Positions 11,642-23,100 of a stretch of DNA of 64,000 nt are shown here, one piece after another. The stretch is from Mortierella alpina (lineage: Eukaryota > Mortierellomycota > Mortierellomycetes > Mortierellales > Mortierellaceae). The notes below the pieces were generated by a model. It was not told where the DNA came from and made no database searches. It saw only the letters and a program-made list of their open reading frames with translations. The stretch's first letter is position 1, and the number at the start of each line of letters is the position of its first letter. The stretch spans positions 872,501-936,500 of the forward strand of contig JANATF010000014.1 in NCBI GenBank assembly GCA_029449245.1, given 5' to 3'. Both the position numbers and the translations under genes were made by a program.

Positions 11642-14345
11642 ATGTCCAGACGTGCCCTGCGGGGTTTCGCCTCATCCACTCGCCAGGCCAGCCTAGACAA
11701 CTCTGACAAAGAAGACGAGGAGAACGCGGCCTTCATCGGCTACTCGACTCCAATGTCAAAACGACAGCATCGACAGCAGCATCATGACATCGAGACCCAA
11801 GCGCCAGTCGTCGAGTTGCACTCTCGCACCACCACCACCTCTCACCACCATAGCACACATAGCAGTAATATCACCTCCACCTCTCAAGAACACCTCCACA
11901 CTAACAATAGCAACACCAGCCACTATTATCCCATGCATCGTCGAGAACCCTCCTCCCTATCCACCCTGTCTTCCTCCTCCACCTCTGGACTCTTGGCCAC
12001 GATCGACCATCGGCCGACTCTCGCTACAGCCAACCAAGGCGACAACGACGAGATCGAGACAGCCACGTTGGTCACTGCAGCGCTGGACCCCTTGAGTGTT
12101 CCCGTGAGTGGCCGCGGCCCCACAGCCGCTACAGCCGCATTGTCTGTCCCGGGAGCGGCTGCTGCGTACTCGAAATGGAGCACGATAGGCCACCAGCTCT
12201 CGTTCCTCGCTACAGGCATCTTTTCCACGATTGCTGTCCAATGGCTTTACTACGAAGGAGCAGCCTGTAAAGAACACCACTTCTACGTTTTTTTTTTTTT
12301 TTTTTTTTTTTTTTGTCTCGATATCCACTGTTGATCCTTTTCTCTCAGTCTAGAGATGACACAAACCCAACGTGTTAACCCTCTGAACGTAATTTTGTTG
12401 TTTCAATAGCAGGATCGTCCATGCTGACAGTGTTCTTCAACTATGTCGGAATGATCTGCGTCGGTTTGGTTTATGCCGTCCAGTCTTGGCACGCCGACAG
12501 GAAGCAACGCCGACTAGCCACCACGACCGGTGCTGGACATTCCCGAGTCGAATACGATGTGCTGACGACTGAAGGAAACGAGATGACTGAAGCCCCTACC
12601 GTAAGCAACGCTAGTGTGCTCTTTATGTTTGCGCTTTATCATTCTATCGTTGAAATGATATGTTGAAATGATATGGGCTTTTATTACCATTCCTTTTGCT
12701 CCCAGCTTGATGATCGTCGGCTCACCTTTTCTTTTCTTAACCCCTCCTCCCCTTTCTCGTTCTCTCTCTCTCTCTCTCTCCTTCTCTTTCACCGCTGGTG
12801 TCTTGTTTAAGCAGCACGATGATGAGCCTGGGGTCAGGGACCACATCGAACTCGTGAGCCACAAGATGGGTATTTCCAGAAAGCACATGGAAACTAAAGC
12901 CGACTCCGGACTCCGGAATCCTCAACACGACCACGACCGCGAACATCACCATCACCATCACCATCATCTCCGCGATTCTGAAGACTCGGATGCTGATTCA
13001 GATGAGGATGACTTGGTCGTGTATGATGCCGCCGAGGAAGAAAAGCAACGATTCAGGATAGATCACTCAAAGTCGTCCACGTTCAAAGATCATTCTGCGG
13101 CTTCTGCAGATCGGTCGGAGAGTCAATCTTCCTGGCGATTGCACTGGCCCGTCATCCAGGTCGCGGTCATGGATGTGATCGCCAACGCTCTTGTCACGGT
13201 CGGGTTCTTTTATGTCGGCAGTGGGGTAAGAAAATACTGGGAGTACTGGTCTTTATCGTCCTCGACTTTTTGACACGTACCAACTGTTGGATATGTATTG
13301 CGCATTTTTTAATTCCTTTTTTTCTTGTTTGTATTCATCGAGCATAGATGTATCAAGTCATTTACAGCTCCATTGTGATCTGGTGCGCCATCCTGACACG
13401 TATCTTTCTCTCGCGGAAACTGAACAATGTCCAATGGGTCGCAATTGTGGGCGTGACCTGTGGTCTGGCCATCAGTGCTGTTGGCACGGTCCAGGAAGCG
13501 TCGCCCGATGGTCCCGTTCAAACCTGTAAGTTCTATTTTCATGCCCTTCAAATTCATGCTTTTCTTTTTTGCGATAACAATCAAGCACTTTTTGTTTTGT
13601 GCGTTCCTGCAAAAAAAAAAAAACTGTGCCACCAAAGGAAGTCTTCCTTTGTGGCACGTTGCGTTGACTATTGGATACATCGTTCCGTTCCTGGACTAAT
13701 GGACTAAGAGAAAATAAAACCACAGCACAACGCTTGAGCCCTTTTCGCGACTAGTCTCCACTAGGGAAAAACAACGCGCCCGCCCCTTACGGCCCATTCG
13801 AAAAACTCACACTCAAACACTCCCCCTCAACATTTTTTTTTTTTTATCCTATAGGGCTAGAAAAATCTTTCGGAGCACTGGTGACGCTAGGCGCGACATT
13901 CCTCTACGCTTGTGTCTACGTCCTCTCGGACAAGGTCCTCGCCACGTTCAAGCCAAAGCCCATCCCCGAGAAGGTCTGCTCCATGGTCGGAGTCTACGCC
14001 TCTTTACTCACCTTCATCTACCTCTGCGTCCACACCTTCCCGAACTGGCAGACCGAAGTCCTCGATGTCGTGGCTGCTCACCAGGGCAGTTGGGTCACCA
14101 TTATCATCGTCTACCCTCTCCTCACCCTCTCCTCACTCCTCCACTCACTCAACTACTATGTCCTTCTCTCTCGTATCAACAACATTGCCGTCGGTATCTT
14201 GCAGTCCCTACGAGCCGTCCTGGTCTTTGTCATGAGCCATTACCTCTTCTGTAGTGTCTCGGCAACCCAGTGCTTCAACCAGTGGAAGTTTGTCTCTGCG
14301 ATCGTCGTTATTGGTTGTGTCACTTTGTTTAGCTTCAACTCGACC

Positions 14346-14379
<34 letters not shown>

Positions 14380-14528
14380 CTTCCTCTGATACTACATCGC
14401 CTTCAACATCAACTGCGGGAAGAGACAATGACTTGGCAGCGTCTACAAAGCCCCCCAAGATCGTCATCTCGCCTTCCTCAACACGCGCCTCCACCCCGAT
14501 ACCCCGTCCTTCTTCCTCTGGACAATAA
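11642..14528 (+). CDS. DMT-superfamily membrane transporter (SLC35F/CRT-like)
   Basis: Five exons encode a multi-pass membrane protein of the drug/metabolite transporter superfamily. The N-terminal 170 residues are Ser/Thr/His-rich and probably cytosolic. The first membrane helices follow (YSKWSTIGHQLSFLATGIFS; MLTVFFNYVGMICVGLVYAV). A loop in exon 3 contains eight consecutive histidines followed by an Asp/Glu-rich stretch. Exon 3 resumes the membrane domain (VIQVAVMDVIANALVTVGFF). Exon 4 (about 13349-13526) has the typical repeat MYQVIYSSIVIWCAILTRIF...LNNVQWVAIVGVTCGLA. Exon 5 (13857-14528) supplies the last helices and a poly-Ala and Ser/Pro-rich tail. The pattern of paired helices resembles SLC35F6 and chloroquine-resistance-transporter-like proteins, but the substrate cannot be predicted. 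The ATG at 11642 is chosen because it opens a plausible cytosolic N-terminus after the leader repeats. Confidence 0.8.
12286..12316 (+). repeat. Poly-T tract in transporter intron 1
   Basis: About 28 T occur just after the first donor site of the transporter gene. A (CT)n run at 12757-12783 lies in the second intron. Both are simple repeats in non-coding sequence. Confidence 0.8.
14347..14382 (+). repeat. (GCT)n tract encoding poly-alanine
   Basis: About ten GCT codons in a row give a poly-alanine run in the C-terminal tail of the transporter, directly after its last membrane helix. It is a perfect triplet microsatellite and probably length-variable. Confidence 0.85.
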
Positions 14529-14691
14529 ATAAAGTGCATCATAATCCATCCATAAATACAAAATCAATCATACTGCGTAGTGTTTTTTTTTTCTTACATA
14601 TATTTGTCGCGTTTTTTCATTTTTTTTTTCAGCCTGCGATGAGCGTTATAGTTTCGTTATACAAAAAAAACAGAGAGAGAGATGCTACATT

Positions 14692-17148
14692 TTAGACAGC
14701 CTCAGCGGCGACCGTCTGGGAAGGGTGCAATGCCATGGGAAGATCTGCACCTCTTGTCTCGGCTCCTCGGCTATGGCTACTGCTCCGACTGCTTCCGTGG
14801 CTGTGGTCGCTGTTGCTGCTGCCACTACTACCGGCCAGCTGCATCGCCACCCCACCACCAGAACCAGCCATCACAGCATCACCTTCCGACTCTGAGACCA
14901 TGCCCAGTTCCGAATGCCCAGAATTTCCCGTCCCCGTTCGATGACTCGCCAACAGCATCGTCGTCGTAGGCGGTGAAATCACAAGTGTCTTGCCAAACAC
15001 TTCAGCTCCTCCTCCCGAGGGCGGTATTAATCCTCCTCCTGCCACGACCCCAGGATGACTCGTCGATGCTTGAGGCGTAGTCGGTGACGCTGCAGATTGC
15101 GAATTGGTCCTGCTCCGGTTCCGGTGCGGGATCGTGATGTTGCGGACAAAGTTTTGAATCATATGGCTCATATGGCTCGAGGGACTCGACGGCGTGTTTT
15201 GCTGCTGCTGCTCCTGTCGCGGACTCGAACTAGGACTCGTTTGGGCGGTGGTCGCTGCGAATGGAATCGTTGAGACCCCAAAATTGGACACAAACATGGG
15301 CGGAGAAGGAGCCATAAAGAATGCAGAGGCCGGTGATTGTTGGTCCAGGGGGTTGGCCAAGGCAGCAGCACCCGATGATGGCTCGGTTCCCATAATGTCC
15401 ATGGGTGGCACGGTCGCAGACGCAGAGCTCTGAATGCGCTGTTGTGATGAGGAGGCCGATGACAATGCTGACGAGGACTGGCTGCTATTGTGCACGGCAT
15501 CATGCATGGATCCTAGCCCTTCTTGGGATGATAGACTATCGCGAGAGTCGCTTCTCTGTGGTGATGGGGGTACTGCTGATGCTACTGCTGATGGCGGTGT
15601 TGGTGTTGATACAGAAGTCGACGTTTGCTGAACAGGTGCTACCTCATGAGGACTGGACACAGCCAGATCTGTTGACGGGAGAGTTGTTGCATGTTGTTCA
15701 GGGTCCGTCAGGTGTTCAACCGAATCCTGATGGCTTCCATTCTCGACCACGACTGCACTGCCTAAGTAAAAAAAAACACCGCACAGTAACAAGAAAAAAA
15801 AAAGCTGCGTGAGTACACAGTTTTTTTTTTGCTATCAAGCAGAATGATGTCAGCCTACAGACACCCTTTGAAAAAAGGCGTGTTGCTGTAACACGAGGAC
15901 TCACCTTCAGCAGCGATCTCTTCTTCGATAGGATCATCAATCTCCACCGTGTCTTCAAGGTCAGCAAAGGTCCTGCAGAGCGGGCAGAGAAATCCAGGGT
16001 GGTTGGAGATGAGCATGGGTCGGATACATTTGTAGTGGTAGACGTGCGAGCACGGTGCGACAAAGAGTGATTGAAACGACGCAATGCGGAACAGACAGAT
16101 GCAGCAATCCGTCGAGCACGCGGCATCGGCGGTCGTTAAAGATCGGATGGCCTTTAAAGTGTTTGTTCTAGGTCGACGAAACCAAAAAAAAAGGAACTAG
16201 AGTTAGCGGTTGTTGACTCATGACAGCATGTGGCATGGTATGGTAGCATGCGACGACGAAATAGGGGAGAATTTTTTTTAGCCCTTGCACACTGCTCGAT
16301 AAAGAACAAACAAAGCATACAACATGCACATCCACATCCACTTGCCACCGCTCGACTCATGACCACCCTCTGCTCGCCCTATTTTTCATTATATTCCAAT
16401 AGCACAGGCACAACATAACCTTAAAAGAACAGAATGGTTGTGCATACCTGAAGGTGTTGGCTTGCTGCTGCCATGAGCGGTTCAGCTCAAGTCTCATCTT
16501 GACGCATCGGTATATTTCTACAAGGAAAAGGCACGGAGGAGATTAGCAGATGCAAAACAGCCGTGGTCTGGTCAAATCTGATGGTGGACCCCTGCACTAG
16601 AAATGGGCAAAGCACCAGTCGGAGAAGGCTCCATCTATCGCTCCGCTGGGTCGGCTTTTTTTGCCCCTGCTAGCAGCGTAAGGTGAAACACGAGCCTGAC
16701 TGCAGAAAAGCCCGTTTCCCATCTCTCTGCCCGTCTGCCTCTCTACCTCCCTGTCGACCTCCTGCATGTATCCATTGTCCAAGGTACTTTTCTTGGCGTC
16801 CTTTAGTGTGCTGCAGTTGGGGTCGATGAATATGGATAGACCTGTGCGGTTGTGTCTTGTGACCCGTCAGAAAAGAAAAAAGAACAAAAAAGCGCGCACA
16901 GAGAGAAACCTTTTTTTTTCTGTTTGTGTGTGCGTTTGTACTGTGTTTGCTCTCTCGCTCCTGGACTCTTTCCGTGTTGAGTTGATGTAACGATCCCGTT
17001 GTTGTTGGTCCTTGTCCTGGTCCTTGCAGCTGGTTGGTCCTTTCGACATGCACGGCTGTCCGATAATAATAACGACGACGGTGCGATGCAATGATGTTAT
17101 CGATGTTGGAATTCCTGACTCCTTGCTTGTGATAGTTCACTTTTTGGC

Positions 17149-17179
<31 letters not shown>

Positions 17180-19128
17180 GTAACCCTCCCCTCCTCCGAT
17201 GGATCATCCTTGTCTTTTTCTTTGTACACGTCTTGCTCACTTAGGGCTTTTTCATGCAAACTGGGCTGCAGGTACCATCTCCCATCTCAGTAGCCCCCAC
17301 CCCAATCCAACTCCGAAGTTGCGCTTGGATCTCCTTTCTTGAAGACATCTCTAGACATCCCTTTCCCCTTCCTTTTTTCTTCCTTTCGTTTCTGCATCGT
17401 TTACCTTGTGTGCCTCCTTGGTAATCGACTCCGAGCTGGATGACATCGCCGTCCTTGAGTAACATCGGTTTTGATTCCACTCCTGGAGCCGATAGTCGTG
17501 CATGATTGAGAAATGTGCCCGAGGACGACTTTGTATCTCTGATATAGAACTATACAAGTTGAATGAGGATGGCAAAAAAAAAAATAGGAAATGGGTTGTG
17601 AGCGTCTAGCATTTTGTTCACTTTGGCCTAGAGTCCGTGTCTTTTTTTGTTGGTACTTTTTCCTAGTATACACACTACTAGACCATCATGCAATGAGTTT
17701 GTGTGTGGGGAAAGAAACGACAGAAAGGGGTCCTTGCTCTCGCATCAAACAGCCACTTTCCACCCTTTCCGTTCATCATCCATGGCTACACAGAGCAATA
17801 TGCGTCTCAACAAGACGATGACAAAAAAAAAGCCATAAAGCCAAAAGCCCAAAGCCCAAAGCGTGCAGGACGAAGCAGTAAGCGTCTTTGAACAGTAGAG
17901 AGAGACTAGGCGGCCCATTCCCGCATGACCGTCCTCGTCCCTTTCCTCCCCGCTCACTCTCACACTTCAGTTCGTACCGACACAATTCCATTTTTGTGCA
18001 AATTAAACTTCTTTGTTATAGATAGAGTAGTGAGAGAAAAAAAAGAGCCAAGCGGTCATTGCCTAACCGCATGCCTGCATGAACGGACACCTTCACAGAG
18101 GCCATAAGCAGAAATGACATTTGCTGTAATAAAGCAAAGGCGCGAAATTAAAGTGCCAAAAGTATATTCAAAATAAAAAAAAGAGGGAGTCAAGGAGCAT
18201 AGAGGAACGAACGGGGAGAAGGAGGGGTAGGGGGGTGGCAGGCTGATGTTAGACACACATGCGCACACGGACGGTGCAGACATACCGTTTCGGGCCATGT
18301 CCATCATGTATAATGGCCCAGCGCATGGCTTAACAAAAAAAAAGAGCGACTCAAGCTACGGTCTGCCTCGGAATACGCCAATCAATGATACACCCTTATG
18401 AGTTCCACCCGAAGAAACACACGCTCACTTGAATATGAAAAGTGTACCATCGTTCCTTAAGGTTATCGGCCAAGTGATGGACGGACAGACAGAGAACAGT
18501 AATGACTTCATAGTAGACCCCGATGCAAGTTGACGAGGGACAGGACAAGACAGGGGAGGAGGTCTGTGTCAGGTGCATAGTGACCGCATACAACTAGACC
18601 CCCCCACGAACACCGACAAGAAAAGGAAAATAGCCCCGACGTGTGCAAAAGGGGAGCAAACGGACAAACGAACAAATCAATCCCCGACTCGCCCAACTCG
18701 CCCACGCCTGTAGAAAAACAACAAGGACCACGCTACTACTCGCTCTCCACACTTTTGTGAACGCAAACGCAACAACTACATCATCAAAGTTTCGAGAGTT
18801 GAAGACCAACCTTTCCGCTCTCTGTAAAGATCTCGGCGTGGCCGCGGGACACGACCTTGGACTTGAAGGTGACCCTGTTGGGCAGCGCCTGCTTGTCTGT
18901 GAAGCGCCCGATCTTGAGGACAAAGCCCTCGGGCACGTCCTTGTCCACGACGTCAAAGTGGAGTGACCGTGGGGCGTCCAGGTGTGGGACGATGCGGATG
19001 TGGGGCACCGGCGCTGTGGTGGGGGTGGATCCTGATCCCGCACCCGAGGCTGCAGCGGGTGCCTCAGAGGTGGGAGAGGCGGGCGCCGAGCCAGCGGGGT
19101 GGGCATGGGCAGCGTTGGGCGAGCTCAT
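14692..19128 (-). CDS. DMA1: DMA1-type FHA-RING E3 ubiquitin ligase
   Basis: The Dma1/Chfr-related family of FHA-RING ligases controls septation, spindle-checkpoint and septin behaviour. Five exons join in phase: 19128-18811, 17549-17405, 16517-16448, 16167-15905 and 15761-14692, giving 621 residues. Exon 1 begins with an Ala/Pro/Ser-rich leader and enters the FHA domain (VLKIGRF, SKVVSRGHAEIF). Exon 2 completes it (YIRDTKSSSGTFLNHARLS, GDVIQLGVDYQGGTQ). Exon 3 gives EIYRCVKMRLELNRSWQQQA, a hallmark of Dma1. Exon 4 holds the RING-H2 (CCICLF...CSHVYHYKCIRP...CPLC). FHA phosphopeptide contacts (GR, SRGH, SSGT) and zinc ligands are all present. The Ser/Pro/Gln-rich tail of about 350 residues in exon 5 makes the protein about twice the length of yeast Dma proteins. 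Introns of about 890 and 1,260 bp are far longer than elsewhere in the window. Confidence 0.93.
16518..17404 (-). other. Long intron 2 of DMA1
   Basis: This roughly 890-bp intron separates the end of the FHA domain from EIYRCVKM. It holds a T-run of about 26 bases at 17152-17179 and several frames that stay open but have no protein-like composition. I see no nested gene. A stretch at about 16760-16850 preceded by a good acceptor could be an alternative exon, but no donor follows it and the reading phase does not need it. Confidence 0.55.
17550..18810 (-). other. Long intron 1 of DMA1
   Basis: About 1,260 bp lie between ESGK (exon 1) and FYIRDTKS (exon 2) in the middle of the FHA domain. The sequence is AT- and homopolymer-rich with no recognisable coding or RNA gene. 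The size is unusual for this window, where most introns are under 200 bp, so regulatory elements or a non-coding RNA are possible but not shown. Confidence 0.55.
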
Positions 19129-20128
19129 GCTGTGGTGGGTCAGGGTGAGAGCGAATGGAACGAGGAAAGGCAGGTTGGCAGGTGGGGACTGGCGTGTCTC
19201 TTTCTCTCACTGTGCGGTGAGAACAAGGGAGATGGCAATGAGGAAATGGGAACAGGAAGGAGGACAGAAGGAGGTCTGAAGGAAGACTGAAGGAAGACAG
19301 CAAAGGGGGAAATGCAAGTTGAGGATGAGGAGAGGCAAGAGACGAGTGCGCGCATCGAATGCGGTTTTAAAGCAATGAGGCCTCGACCCTGTGTCACGGC
19401 CAGGCCGAAGTCCATTTCGACATACATGTGCAAGCGCGTACACAGCAGCTGAATAGGCTGCACCAGCTGCAGTCATGTGGCCAGGAGTCGAGTCGAGCGT
19501 GCTGAGCGAGTTGTGTCTTCTAGACTATGGGCCGCTGTGATAGGCCAGCGCCACAGTGCCCAGAAAGGTGCGTTTGCTCCGTCCACTGTCCACTGTGCCA
19601 TACCCCTCAGCACCCATTGGTCCTCGGATGCCCCATCTGGCGCAAGTGGGGCCAATCACAGCCTCCTCACAGCCTGCCTGTGCATATACTCCACCTTGCC
19701 GCCCGCCCTGTCTGTACTCACCCTGTACTGTCCGTGTGCGTGTGTCCGTTGCCCACTCCATGGACCCATTTATCCAGTCCACGATTGCCCGTACTCCCAT
19801 GGTGTTCCAGTCAACTCTGGATCGCACCTACATCATCGTGCATCTCCCCCGTCCACGCAGAGCAACACTCAAACCCCTCCTACTAACTAGCTTGCTGCTG
19901 GATGTGGTCCACCTTCGAGATCCAACCAAGCAGGAAAAAAATACATCGAACGCAAAAATGCAGTAATCTCATCTCGTGCACCTTCGTGCTTTGCACGTTG
20001 TCTACTAATATATGATCCACTCCTCTTTTCTTCTTTCGTAGACGTCTTCATTTTTCAACTAGACGCTCTAGACGAACTCTAGCGGGGGGTATCTCTCTCT
20101 CGTCTACTTAGTCTCTTCTTCTGCCTGC
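19129..20128. other. Intergenic region upstream of DMA1
   Basis: This 1-kb space between the CYK3 stop and the DMA1 start shows no gene on either strand. The part next to the DMA1 ATG (19129-19360) is G/A-rich on the plus strand, so the DMA1 leader is C/T-rich. A plausible promoter lies here but I can point to no convincing TATA box. Confidence 0.5.
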
Positions 20129-23100
20129 CTAGACGCACTTCCATGAGGCTATCACCACTCCGCCCGTGCCCTCACGACCCACTCGGCCTTTGCCTCCATC
20201 ATCCATCCGCACACACTCCCAGATCCCGCGTTCCTTGACCTCCACCTGCGCTTCGTGGCATTGTCGCACAGGATCATACATCAACTTGTAAAGCCGGTTG
20301 GTCTGTGTCCGAAGCACCAGTCGCTCGGGTCGAGGAATCGACAGTCCATGACCATATCCTGTGTGGCCACCACTACCATTGCTGCTGTGGAGGTTGCCGT
20401 TGCTGTGAACACCGCCGTTCACACTCATCGAAGACGTAGATGCCATCGAGGTCGAAGAGTTCATCTGGTAGGGGTGGTGCTGATGCAGGTACGGACTGTG
20501 CTTCAATCCTCCTCGGATGGTTCCAAAGCTCGTCGTCGTACCCGACTGTGGTACCGATCCTGACCCTGATCCTGATCCTGATCCTGCCAACGTCTGTAGA
20601 CTCGCACTGGCCGAGGCTACACCACCGTAATGTCCCCTCAGTGTCTGCGCGTTGGGCTGAGGTCGATACATCGGTGTCATCGACGCAGTAGATCCTGCAG
20701 TGGCATGGCCACCGGTCGTCAAAGCCTTGACATGTCTCGTCGTCGACATGTTATGATGGCCTCCTGAGCCTGCCAATGGGGACCCCACCACTGTTCCACC
20801 ACCAGATGAGATGCTCAATTCATTGCTCTCTGCAAGGGCCATGGCGGCAGCAGACGCCACCACCGCCTGAGCCTGGGCTGCAAGCGAGACAATGCAAAAC
20901 TTGTACGTGTGTGGATAATAAAGGAACTCAGACTGAGGTGTCTTCACGTAAAACTCGTACGGCGAAAAATGAGGCAGCACGAAGCTGAAGGGTGTCTTGG
21001 GCATCGCTCCTAGGTGTCGAACCGGGAGTGAAAGTGCCAAAGAGTACGGTGTTGCGTCGCTCGGTGCCTGTGTTTTTTTTGGAGGAAGAAATACGATACA
21101 TTAGCAACCACGAGAGAACAACTATACAGCCGAAGAGAGAGAAGGAGAGAGGCATTGTCCAAACATACGTTTTCAACTTTGCGTCCAGCATAGATATGGA
21201 CAATGCCCTTGCGCACACCACCAGGACCCACCACCGTCTCGTTCGGCAACACAGCCTTGATCTTTGCGATCCGAATGCCTGTACAGTGGTGCGACTGCGA
21301 TGGTCGGTTACTCGCAGCAGCAATTGACCCCACCGCCACCGCAGAACAAGTCCCACCGACACTCAACGATGAACATGCAGGTCCCAGCGGCTGTTGTTGC
21401 GACTGTTGTGTTAGTGGCTGGGCCGGCTGCTGCTGGTACGGATTCCAGATCATGACCTGCGCCAACCCTCGCTTGCGGATGATTTTGCCTTCCGAGGTCA
21501 TCACCTCGATCTCGGCCCTCAACTCCACACCTTCGCCACATCCCTTGCCCAAGCACTCTCCAAGAACTCCTCCTGCTCCTCCTGCACCGCCTGTTCCGCC
21601 ACCGCCGTCGATCCTGACCACAATTTCGACTGGCTCATGATCCGTCATCTCCAGTCGAGTCCGTCTCTTAAAGTCCGGCAGACTCAGTCCAAAGTCAAAG
21701 TACGCTGGCCTGACGAATGGCAACTGTAAAAAGATCTGCGGTGGAATCGATGGTGTGATGTACTGGTAGGTCAAAAACACTGGATGATGCGTCAGCACCA
21801 GGTCCATGGGCTGCGTCAAAAAGTAAAACGATGACGCCGCCTGCGGTCGATTTGGGTAATGGGCCGGATGCAACGGAGACGCTAGACAACAGTCAATGAA
21901 TCGATACGTTCCATCGATACGCACCACGTTCCATGCATGATTCGAGGCTGGTACATCCTTGGAGAACACATCCATCGGTCCCTTGACGTATCCCTTGACC
22001 ACGCCCACATCCTCAATTCCTGCAGCAAGCGCCATCTCTGCAAACAGGTTCGCAAACCCTTCGCCCGTCTTGCTGGTTCGACTCGTCAGCACTTCTTGCG
22101 CAAGCTCTGGCGTTCCCTCCTGCAAAAATCCACGCGCATACTCTTCAACGCCTGCCATGAACACTGAAGCTGGTGGTGTGCAAGCACCCGAGTGGATCGT
22201 CGGTGACTCGTTTCCAATGCAATTCGCCCCTGCTGTCAACGACGTGGACGTGTGCTCGCCTGCAGGGCCAAGTTTGTAACGCCCTCCCGAGACATCGCGT
22301 GTTGTTCCTCCTTCCAACCGAATATTCTCGCTCACCCAAACAAACAGGACCCGCAGCTTCGACAATGGGGCCTTGGAGTAAGGTCGAGTGAGATATTTTT
22401 GCGACAGGAGCTGGGGCGTCATATGCGGCCCTCGCTGGTTCACGTTTCTGGCCACCTTGTCGACCTGAACAAACGCATTGGGTCCGAAATCGAGAATGCC
22501 TCCAGCGGCATGGGTCGACGCCACTGCTGGGTTGTCGCGAATGACATGAGATCGCCCAAGGATACTGAACGGATCCTGATCTTCCTGAGACTGCTGCAAA
22601 AAGTCTTCAACCGCCACATCCCCTGAAGCCAGTGCGGCCGCTGCAGCCGAGGTTGTGCTGGTCATCACTGCAAAGTGTGATCTTTCTTGACCTGGTTCCG
22701 GCGAGGGCACTCGCTTCAGACTCTTTTGCATCTCGATCCACGCAAAGTGCTCATTCTTGTTCTTGAGTGCATCCTTCTGTGCAACCTTCTTTGGATTGAT
22801 GATTTGCTTGAACGCTCGGATCAATGTGGTCTTGGGTTTTTTGGCCGTATAAGTGCCCAGGTTGTCCACACCGTCCAAGGAGTCCTCGCTGATACCGTTC
22901 TCATGGCCACCCATCGAGGACCTCGCTGTTGCAGAGGAAATGGCCGCCGTCGAGGCTGACGTCGAGCCAGTGGTGAGCAGCGTCCTGGAGTCGACCGAAA
23001 ACTTTCTCGTCGCAAAACTGGACGCTGTCATGGAAGCGCTCGGTGGCATTCGCGCTGTCTCGCTCCTTCGCCTCTGCTCTCTCGCACTGGATGAGGACAC

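Noticed and set aside
16670-17140. 156-codon minus-strand frame within DMA1 intron 2
   Set aside because: Composition is not protein-like and the FHA and RING exons splice in phase without it.
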